DNA of 5,809 nucleotides. Source: Pseudomonadota bacterium (lineage in GTDB: Bacteria; Pseudomonadota; Gammaproteobacteria; Burkholderiales; Thiobacillaceae). The stretch lies in contig JAKACL010000189.1 of the NCBI GenBank assembly GCA_021821425.1, positions 1 through 5,809 of the forward strand, given 5' to 3'. Numbering within the stretch: position 1 is the stretch's first letter; each line of letters opens with the position of its first letter. The position numbers were made by a program, and so were the translations under genes. The notes under the pieces are model-generated. The model had not been told where the DNA came from and did not search any database. It was given only the letters and a program-made list of their open reading frames with translations. Positions 1-5,070 of the stretch are shown one piece after another.

Positions 1-32
1 CGTGATTCATGAATTCCTAAATCCCCCCCAAG

Positions 33-170
33 CCACGGGGCACAGAAAATCTTTATATCCGCGAAGGGCGCGAAGGAGCACGAAGAAAACCCCAATGCCT
101 TTATTTCGCGTTCCTTCGCGTCCTTCGCGGACAAGAAGTTTCCCCTTTGCGGTCTCTGTGTCCTCTGTGG
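33..170. repeat. Nested imperfect inverted repeat, outer arms (CCTCTGTGG-type units)
   Basis: The left outer arm (33-48, CCACGGGGCACAGAAA) matches the reverse complement of the right outer arm (153-170, reverse complement CCACAGAGGACACAGAGA) at 13 of 16 positions with a 2-nt gap. The right arm is part of three 9-nt units at 145-153, 154-162 and 163-171 (CTTTGCGGT, CTCTGTGTC, CTCTGTGGC). The outer arms enclose a second, stronger inverted repeat at 59-130. The element ends 12 nt from the cfa stop codon, so it lies in the 3' region of that transcript. Strings of this kind are, as I recall, common in intergenic regions of many environmental proteobacteria; that is memory, not a search result. No U-tract follows the arms, so it is not a standard intrinsic terminator. 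Confidence 0.6.
59..130. repeat. Inner inverted repeat with 27-nt arms (CCTTCGCGG-type units)
   Basis: Arm 59-85 and the reverse complement of arm 104-130 agree at 23 of 27 positions, separated by an 18-nt spacer. Three of the four differences are G-T, so plus-strand RNA would keep them as wobble pairs; the fourth is A-C. Both arms are internally periodic at 9 nt: GCGAAGGGC, GCGAAGGAG and CACGAAGAA start at 61, 70 and 79, and CTTCGCGTC and CTTCGCGGA start at 114 and 123. It may act as an mRNA 3'-end structure or be a dispersed palindromic repeat; the sequence alone does not decide. Confidence 0.75.
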
Positions 171-182
171 CTGGTTTTCCCA

Positions 183-1394
183 TCATGAATAAAGAAACTC
201 CCGGCTCATGGGATAGCTGTCCTGGCTGACGTTGCCCTTGCTGAACACGATCTGGAACAAATGCGTCTTGCTGTAAGGCGAGCGGAACATTTCGGCGCAG
301 GACCACAGATAGGTGCGCCACTTGCGGCGGAAATATTCGTCGAATTTTTTCGGGTCCAGCGCGTGGATGCTTTCCCAGTTTTCGTCGAAACGCGTCGCCC
401 ACGCGTCCAGGGTCGGCGCGTAATGGCGGCGCAGGTTCTCGATGTCGACCACCTCCAGCCCGCAGGCCTCCAAGGCCTCGACGGTCTGCGCCAGGCTGGG
501 AATCCAGCCGCCCGGGAAAATGTGCTTGCGGATGTAGAACTCGGTGTCCATCACGCCGAGGTGGCCGATGAAGTGCAGCATGCCCAGACCGCCGGGCTTC
601 AAGGCATCGGCATGCGCGCGCACCACGTCGAACAATTGATCGCGCCCGGCATGCTCGAGCACGCCGATCGACACCACCTTGTCGTACTGGCCGGGAATCT
701 CGCGGAAGTCGGCCTCGACCACGCCCAACTTGTCGGACAGGCCGCGCCGTTCGATCTCCTGTCCGAGCCACTCGACCTGCTCGGTGGTGGTGTTGATGCC
801 GGTGCCGATCGCGCCGAAATGCTCCAGCGCGTGGAACATGAAGCCGCCGAAGCCGCAGCCGATGTCGACGAAGCGCTCGCCCGGCGACAGGCGTATCTTT
901 CTCGCCACGTGGTCCATCTTGTTTTGCTGCGCCTCCTCCACCGACTGCGTGCCTTCCTTCCAGTAGCCGCAGGTGTACATCATGGAAGGCCGGTCCAGCC
1001 ACAGCCGGTAGAAGTCCGCGCCCAGGCCGTAGTGGAAGCGCGCGTTGGCCTTGGCCTGCGCGATGCTGGCGTTGCCGAAGCGCAGCTCGTGCCAGGCATT
1101 GTGCAGCCGCAGGAGGCCCGCGGGCGGGCAGTCCAGGCCCATGTCCATGCCGGCGCGGAAGGCCAGCTGCAGGCTGCCCTCGATATCGAGGTCGCCGCAG
1201 AAATAGGATTCCAGCAGGCCGACGTGGCCGAACAGCAGCACGCGCCGCTCGGCGTGCTTGTTGCGGAAAACGAGGGTGAACCCGGGCGCGCCGCGGCCGA
1301 CCTCGTAGCCGTCGCCGCCGGCGAACACGACGCGGAAAGCCACGGTCGTCCGGTGTGCTGCCTGCGTCAAATATCCCTTGATCGAAAATGACAT
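183..1394 (-). CDS. cfa: Cyclopropane-fatty-acyl-phospholipid synthase (SAM-dependent), 403 aa
   Basis: This enzyme transfers a methylene group from S-adenosylmethionine to the double bond of unsaturated acyl chains in membrane phospholipids. It acts at the inner membrane surface and hardens membranes against acid, drying or oxidative stress. The N-terminal ~100 residues are the non-catalytic lipid-binding half. The C-terminal half is a class I methyltransferase: YTCGYWKEG at 140-148, SAM motif VDIGCGFGG at 176-184, GVLEHAG at 244-250, MLHFIG at 272-277. By alignment from memory to E. coli Cfa, the bicarbonate-site residues are all kept: C142, E247, H274, I276 and Y325. Length is close to E. 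coli Cfa (382 aa). The ATG is well fixed because an in-frame TAA (1410-1412 on the plus strand) lies five codons upstream with no other start between. The Shine-Dalgarno is poor (CACAAGAC). The gene is divergent from the kinase operon. A related SAM-dependent fatty-acid methyltransferase is possible but less likely. Confidence 0.93.
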   Translation of the reverse strand: MSFSIKGYLTQAAHRTTVAFRVVFAGGDGYEVGRGAPGFTLVFRNKHAERRVLLFGHVGLLESYFCGDLDIEGSLQLAFRAGMDMGLDCPPAGLLRLHNAWHELRFGNASIAQAKANARFHYGLGADFYRLWLDRPSMMYTCGYWKEGTQSVEEAQQNKMDHVARKIRLSPGERFVDIGCGFGGFMFHALEHFGAIGTGINTTTEQVEWLGQEIERRGLSDKLGVVEADFREIPGQYDKVVSIGVLEHAGRDQLFDVVRAHADALKPGGLGMLHFIGHLGVMDTEFYIRKHIFPGGWIPSLAQTVEALEACGLEVVDIENLRRHYAPTLDAWATRFDENWESIHALDPKKFDEYFRRKWRTYLWSCAEMFRSPYSKTHLFQIVFSKGNVSQDSYPMSREFLYS

Positions 1395-1564
1395 GTCTTG
1401 TGGATATTGTTATTGGCCCGTTTCGCAAAACCCGCAGCCCCAAACTGCGGTCCAGGACACACCCCATATTAGGCGACCCTGTCCAACAGTCCAGCCGCGC
1501 GGCTTCATTTTGCTGAAATATTAGCGCCCTATGATGAAGCAAAAACCGATGCGCCCCACTCCTG
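1395..1564. promoter_or_regulatory. Divergent intergenic region between cfa and the kinase operon
   Basis: This 170-bp gap must hold the start signals for both divergent genes. On the plus strand the hexamer TATGAT at 1530-1535 resembles a -10 box and would give a leader of about 22 nt before the kinase ATG. No convincing -35 sits 16-18 nt upstream; TTGCTG at 1510-1515 is only 14 nt away. For cfa an AT-rich stretch (1404-1414) lies too close to the ATG to be a confident -10. Promoter positions are therefore tentative. Confidence 0.35.
1432..1450. promoter_or_regulatory. Inverted repeat, possible operator
   Basis: CCGCAG (1432-1437) and CTGCGG (1445-1450) form perfect 6-bp arms around a 7-nt spacer, CCCCAAA. 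The site is 38 bp upstream of the cfa ATG and 115 bp upstream of the kinase ATG, a suitable place for a dimeric regulator. A chance palindrome in GC-rich DNA cannot be excluded, and I cannot name a protein that would bind it. Confidence 0.25.
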
Positions 1565-2839
1565 ATGAAAAGCATTTCCGAACTGTGCGTCACCGTCGAA
1601 CCCCTGAACCCGCACTTCAAGATAGCCGATGTGGGCGACATCTTCCTCGACCGGAGCTATGACCGGCTGCTGTCCCTGCCCGTCGTCAGCGACGGCCACC
1701 CCGTTGGCAGCGTCAGCCGCAACCAGGTGCAGCAGATTTTCATGTCGCGCTTCGGACGCGAGCTCTACGGCGGCAAGCCCATAGCTGAAATCATGAACAC
1801 CGCGCCGCTGATCGTCTCGCTCGACCAGCCCGTGGAAGAGGCGAGCCAGTACATCACGCGCAACATCAGCTTCCCCATCACCGAAGACTTCATCGTCACC
1901 GGCGAGGGCGGCTATCACGGCGTGGGCTCGGTGATCGACCTGATCCGCGCCCTCGAGAACAGGCTGCTCACGCAGAACCGCTCGCTGGCGCAGGCCTATG
2001 AAAAGCTCAAGGCCTCGCAGGCCCAGCTGGTGCAGTCGGAAAAAATGGCGTCGCTGGGCCAGATGGTGGCGGGGGTGGCGCACGAGATCAACACCCCGCT
2101 CGGCTACGTCAAGAGCAACCTGGAGATCGCGCGCGACGCCTACCTCAAGCTGGAGGAACTGAACGCCGGCTACGACATGCTGCTCAGCATGACCCAGGCG
2201 CCCGACACCGACGAGGCCGTACTCAATGAGCATCTGGCCGAACTGATGGGCCTGCGCCAGGAGATCGGCGACCTCTTCCCCCGGGAGGACATGGCCGGCC
2301 TGTTCTCCGACAGCCTGTACGGCATGCAGCAGATCTCCGAAGTCGTGGTCAACATCAAGGATTTCAGCCGCCTCGACCGCGCGGCGGTGGACGAGGTCGA
2401 CATCAACCAGTGCATCGAGTCGGCGCTGCGCATCGGCCACAACGTCATCAAGCACAAGGCCGAGGTGGTGCGCGAATTCGGCGTGCTGCCCAGGGTGAGC
2501 TGCTCGCCCTCGCAGATCAACCAGGTCTTCCTCAACCTGCTGACCAACGCCGCCCACGCCATGGAGGACTTCGGCCGCATCACCATCAAAACCCTGGCCG
2601 ACGAGCGCTTCGTCCACGCCATCGTGCAGGACAACGGCAAGGGCATTCCGCCGGAAAACCTCAAGAAGATCTACGACCCCTTCTTCACCACCAAGCCGGT
2701 GGGCCAGGGCACCGGGCTGGGCCTCTCCATCGTCTTCGGCATCGTCAAGGACCACAAGGGCCACATCCGGGTCAAGTCGGAAATCGGCAAGGGCACGGCG
2801 TTCTGCGTCAGCCTGCCGCTCAAGCCCACCCTGAACTGA
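1565..2839 (+). CDS. Soluble sensor histidine kinase with N-terminal CBS-like pair, 424 aa
   Basis: This is a cytoplasmic two-component kinase: no membrane segment or signal peptide is visible. Residues ~8-130 resemble a CBS pair of the type I recall from CBS-EAL-GGDEF proteins (PVVSDGHPVGSVSR at 39-52, FGRELYGGKPIAEIM at 63-77, DFIVTGEGGYHGVG at 108-121). CBS pairs usually bind adenine nucleotides or related ligands; the ligand here is unknown. A coiled linker (~130-160) leads to the H-box, with His183 in GVAHEINTPLG as the phosphorylated residue. The ATPase domain has the N-box (N328 in NLLTNAAHAM), G1 box DNGKGIP (356-362), F-box DPFFTTKP (371-378) and G2 box GTGLGLSIV (382-390), all intact. 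His183 to N328 spans 145 residues, longer than in common EnvZ/PhoQ-type kinases, so the dimerisation domain seems extended (~200-250). The ATG is the first in-frame start after a TGA at 1535-1537; no clear Shine-Dalgarno precedes it. It is co-transcribed with the receiver gene 10 nt downstream, its probable partner. Confidence 0.9.
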   Translation: MKSISELCVTVEPLNPHFKIADVGDIFLDRSYDRLLSLPVVSDGHPVGSVSRNQVQQIFMSRFGRELYGGKPIAEIMNTAPLIVSLDQPVEEASQYITRNISFPITEDFIVTGEGGYHGVGSVIDLIRALENRLLTQNRSLAQAYEKLKASQAQLVQSEKMASLGQMVAGVAHEINTPLGYVKSNLEIARDAYLKLEELNAGYDMLLSMTQAPDTDEAVLNEHLAELMGLRQEIGDLFPREDMAGLFSDSLYGMQQISEVVVNIKDFSRLDRAAVDEVDINQCIESALRIGHNVIKHKAEVVREFGVLPRVSCSPSQINQVFLNLLTNAAHAMEDFGRITIKTLADERFVHAIVQDNGKGIPPENLKKIYDPFFTTKPVGQGTGLGLSIVFGIVKDHKGHIRVKSEIGKGTAFCVSLPLKPTLN

Positions 2840-2843
2840 AAGG
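2838..2843 (+). promoter_or_regulatory. Ribosome binding site of the twin-receiver gene
   Basis: GAAAGG begins inside the kinase stop codon and ends 6 nt before the ATG at 2850. It is the clearest Shine-Dalgarno in the window. Its overlap with the kinase stop suggests that translation of the two proteins is coupled. Confidence 0.55.
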
Positions 2844-2849
2844 CAAGAC

Positions 2850-3839
2850 ATGAATACCGCAAGCCAGATGACCCCTTCCAGACTGCCCACGCCGGATGCG
2901 GCCGGCGCCAAGCCGACCCTGCTGTTCGTGGACGACGAGGAAAGGATACTGCGCTCGCTGCGCATGCTGTTTGCGGCCAACTACCGCGTGCTGGCCACCA
3001 CCGACGGCAACGAAGCGCTGGAAATCCTCAGGCGCGAAAAGGTGCACGCCCTCATCAGCGACCAGCGCATGCCCATCATGGCCGGCGTCGACCTGCTGCG
3101 CCAGGCGCGCGAAATCGCACCCGACACCATGCGCCTGCTGCTCACCGGCTATTCCGACATCGACGCCATCGTCGGCTCCATCAACGACGGCGAGGTGTTC
3201 CGCTACATCAGCAAGCCCTGGAACGCCGACGACATCCGCGGCATCATCGGCGAGGCCACCGAGATCGCGCTCAGCCTCGAACAGCCGGCCTCGCCCGCGC
3301 ATGCCCCGCAGGCGGCAGGCGAACCCATGGGGGTGCTGCTGATCGACGACAGCTGGGAGACCGCGTCCGAACTGACCGCGCTGATCAGGGAAAGCCTGCC
3401 GCCCACGTTCAGCCTGGAATGGGCCACCAGCCTCGGCGCCGCCATGTCCGTGCTCGAGGAGAAGCACATCTCCGTCGTGGTGTCCGAGGTCCGCATCGGC
3501 AACGAGGACATGACCCCGTTCCTGAAGACGCTCAAGCGCTTCAAGCCGCACATCGTCACCATCGTGCTGACCTCCTACTGGGACACCGGCGAACTCGTCG
3601 GCCTGATCAACCAGGGCCAGGTGCACCGCGTGCTGCCCAAGCCGATGCGCAAGGTCATCACCCTGCGCGGCATCCAGTCCGGCATCGACCGTTCGCGCGA
3701 AATCCAGAACCGGCCGGAAACCGTGCTGCGCCACAAGGTGGAGGCCCCCAAACAGGAAGTCGACCCCGGCCTGCTCAGCCGCATCCGCGGCCTGTTCCAG
3801 CGCCAGGGCGCCCTGGCCGGCAGACCGCCCCGCGACTGA
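2850..3839 (+). CDS. Response regulator with two receiver domains, second with Asp-to-Glu at the phospho-site, 329 aa
   Basis: This is the likely phosphorylation target of the kinase encoded 10 nt upstream. REC1 (~22-140) is complete: acidic pair D28/D29, phosphoacceptor D71 in SDQRMP, switch Thr99 in LLTGYSD, and Lys122 in SKPW. REC1 resembles receivers of the RpfG/HupR type. REC2 (~160-285) keeps the acidic pair D166/D167, Thr241 and Lys264, but the phosphoacceptor position is Glu213 (codon GAG, 3486-3488) in SEVRIGNED. Glu there often mimics phospho-Asp, so REC2 may be fixed in one state. The two receivers look like a duplication: residues 98-125 and 240-267 share 13 of 28 positions. After REC2 only a basic, proline-rich tail (~285-329) follows; there is no HTH, HD-GYP, GGDEF or other output. 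The protein probably works by protein-protein contact or as a phosphate relay or sink. The start is supported by GAAAGG 6 nt upstream. Confidence 0.9.
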   Translation: MNTASQMTPSRLPTPDAAGAKPTLLFVDDEERILRSLRMLFAANYRVLATTDGNEALEILRREKVHALISDQRMPIMAGVDLLRQAREIAPDTMRLLLTGYSDIDAIVGSINDGEVFRYISKPWNADDIRGIIGEATEIALSLEQPASPAHAPQAAGEPMGVLLIDDSWETASELTALIRESLPPTFSLEWATSLGAAMSVLEEKHISVVVSEVRIGNEDMTPFLKTLKRFKPHIVTIVLTSYWDTGELVGLINQGQVHRVLPKPMRKVITLRGIQSGIDRSREIQNRPETVLRHKVEAPKQEVDPGLLSRIRGLFQRQGALAGRPPRD

Positions 3840-3884
3840 GGCGGCCGCGGCCAGGCACGGACAGAAAAAGGGTTCCCGCGCGGC
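3840..3884. terminator. Convergent gap with GC stem, possible bidirectional transcription end
   Basis: GGCCGCG (3843-3849) can pair with CGCGGCC (3879-3885) as a perfect 7-bp stem around a 29-nt loop. Within the loop, the minus strand reads GGGAACCC followed by five T's. The gap separates two converging operons, so transcripts must end near here, but no compact hairpin plus T-run of canonical form is present. GGCCGCGGCC at 3843-3852 is also a self-palindrome. Confidence 0.25.
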
Positions 3885-4139
3885 CTAGCTGTGGCGCAGC
3901 TTCAGCCACAGCACCACGGAGGCCAGCACCAGCGTGATGCCGTTCGCCGCGATCACGGGCCAGCTTCCGATGGCGATGCCGTAGGCCAGCCACAGCCCCA
4001 CGCCGAGCGTGAACAGCGCGTACATCGGCAGCGAAATGCCCGACAAGTCGCGCGTGCGCCACGACTTCCAGGCCTGCGGCACGAAGGCGGCCGTGGTCAG
4101 GATGGCGGCGGGATAGCCGATCAGCTCCCCGATCCCCAT
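3885..4139 (-). CDS. SemiSWEET-type sugar transporter (MtN3/PQ-loop family), 84 aa
   Basis: This is a small inner-membrane protein of three helices, roughly residues 5-23, 37-57 and 61-80. SemiSWEETs dimerise to form a channel-like path for facilitated diffusion of sugars such as sucrose or glucose. The hallmark PQ motif is present (FVPQAWKSWRTRDLSGIS; P21, Q22), as are W50 and N66, which match the substrate-pocket Trp and Asn known from the Leptospira protein (W48, N64 by memory). Length is exactly that of the family. The ATG directly follows the purU stop (TGAATG on the minus strand, no gap), so translation is probably coupled to purU; no independent Shine-Dalgarno of strength is seen. The actual sugar cannot be told from sequence, and the link to folate metabolism is unexplained. 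Confidence 0.9.
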   Translation of the reverse strand: MGIGELIGYPAAILTTAAFVPQAWKSWRTRDLSGISLPMYALFTLGVGLWLAYGIAIGSWPVIAANGITLVLASVVLWLKLRHS

Positions 4140-4994
4140 TCAGTCGAACACCACCGTCTTGTTGGCGTAGACCAGCACGCGGTTGTCGATGTGCCACTTC
4201 ACCGCGCGCGACAGCACGATCTTCTCCAGGTCGGCGCCCTTCTGGATCAGGTCATCGAGCGCGTCGCGGTGGGAAATGCGCGCCACGTCCTGCTCGATGA
4301 TGGGGCCGTCGTCCAGCACTTCGGTCACGTAGTGGCTGGTCGCGCCGATCAGCTTGACCCCGCGCTCGAACGCGCGGTGGTAGGGCTTGGCGCCGTGGAA
4401 CGCCGGCAGGAAGGAATGGTGGATGTTGATGATGCGGTTTTCGTAGTGGTGCAGGAAGCGCGGACTCAGCACCTGCATGTAGCGCGCCAGCACGATGAAG
4501 TCCACCTGTTCGCGGTGCAGGATGGCCATCTGCGTCTTCTCCGCCTCGTCCTTGCTGTCCTTGCTCACCGCGATGTACTGGTAGGGCACGCGGTAGGTGT
4601 CGGCCAGCCAGCGCGTGTCCTCGTGGTTGCTGAGGATGATGGGAATCTCGCAGTGCAGCTCGCCGCTCTGGTAGCGGTACAAGAGGTCGGCCAGGCAATG
4701 GTCGAACTTGGACACGAAGATCGCCATCCTCGGCTTTCTCGCCGACTCCGCCAGGCGCCAGGTCATCTGGTGCTTTTGCGCGATGGGCGCGAAGGCGGCG
4801 GCAAAGTCCTCCAGCGGCAGGCTGAAACCGCGCAGGTCCCATTCCACCCGCATCAGGAACAGCTTGAGTTCGGCATCCTGGTGCTGGTCGGCATGCAGGA
4901 TGTTGGCGTTGTAGGTCAGCAGAAAGTTGGCGATGGCCGCGACCAGGCCTTTCTGGTCGGGGCAGGAGAGGAGCAGGACGGCGGTGTTTTTCAT
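4140..4994 (-). CDS. purU: Formyltetrahydrofolate deformylase PurU, 284 aa
   Basis: PurU hydrolyses 10-formyl-tetrahydrofolate to formate and tetrahydrofolate. It balances the one-carbon pool and, in E. coli, supplies formate to PurT for purine synthesis. An ACT domain (~3-85, starting LLLSCPDQKGLVAAIANF) is the likely amino-acid-sensing part; E. coli PurU is controlled by methionine and glycine. The formyltransferase-type catalytic domain (~88-284) carries IINIHHSFLPAF (188-199), GAKPYHRAFERGVKLIGATSHYV (201-223) and LDDGPII (227-233). The GART-like catalytic triad is N190, H192 and D228. Length is near the 280 aa of E. coli PurU. The ATG at 4994 is chosen because the ACT domain begins at once. 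An in-frame ATG at 5102 would add 36 unconserved residues and run into the upstream gene. The Shine-Dalgarno is weak. It lies 76 nt after the B12 regulator gene and abuts the SemiSWEET gene. Confidence 0.95.
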   Translation of the reverse strand: MKNTAVLLLSCPDQKGLVAAIANFLLTYNANILHADQHQDAELKLFLMRVEWDLRGFSLPLEDFAAAFAPIAQKHQMTWRLAESARKPRMAIFVSKFDHCLADLLYRYQSGELHCEIPIILSNHEDTRWLADTYRVPYQYIAVSKDSKDEAEKTQMAILHREQVDFIVLARYMQVLSPRFLHHYENRIINIHHSFLPAFHGAKPYHRAFERGVKLIGATSHYVTEVLDDGPIIEQDVARISHRDALDDLIQKGADLEKIVLSRAVKWHIDNRVLVYANKTVVFD

Positions 4995-5027
4995 GTGCGC
5001 GAATTTGACCGGACAAGCCCGATGATA

Positions 5028-5043
5028 GCCGGTAAATGCCGGC
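5028..5043 (-). other. Short hairpin between the B12-regulator gene and purU
   Basis: In minus-strand RNA, GCCGG and CCGGC form a 5-bp stem around the 6-nt loop CAUUUA. It sits in the 76-nt gap (4995-5070). No U-run follows, so it is not a clear terminator. TATCAT just downstream on the minus strand (5022-5027 on the plus strand) looks like a -10 box for purU, but there is no matching -35. Confidence 0.25.
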
Positions 5044-5070
5044 GGCTGCACACGCGGCGCCGGCGCGGCT

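Noticed and set aside
5..14. ATTCATGAAT perfect 10-bp palindrome at the left edge
   Set aside because: Short, not extendable, and without a gene start nearby in the window; likely chance.
2..229. Plus-strand open frame of 75 codons starting with GTG
   Set aside because: It consists mostly of translated repeat units (Arg/Ser/Pro-rich) and runs into the 3' end of cfa on the other strand; no family resemblance or ribosome site.
1414..1428. Sigma-54-like element (TTGGCCCG...GC) upstream of cfa
   Set aside because: Only 8 nt separate the GG and GC dinucleotides, where 10 are needed, and the TTGC half is missing.
7..1641. Long minus-strand frame of 544 codons overlapping cfa
   Set aside because: Arg/Ala/Pro-rich out-of-frame shadow of cfa, typical of GC-rich DNA; the cfa frame has all conserved motifs.
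1534..1662. Short plus-strand frame (43 codons with stop) overlapping the kinase start, possible leader peptide
   Set aside because: No Shine-Dalgarno, Arg/Pro-rich sequence that follows the kinase codons in another frame; more likely chance.
1529..2980. Long minus-strand frame of 483 codons opposite the kinase
   Set aside because: Antisense shadow of a clear histidine kinase gene; composition is low in conserved features and has no recognisable domain. The same applies to 261-1391 (plus), 2820-3734 (minus) and 3891-5111 (plus).
5057..5066. GCGCCGGCGC palindrome after the B12-regulator stop
   Set aside because: Short GC palindrome expected by chance at this composition; no T-run to make it a terminator.
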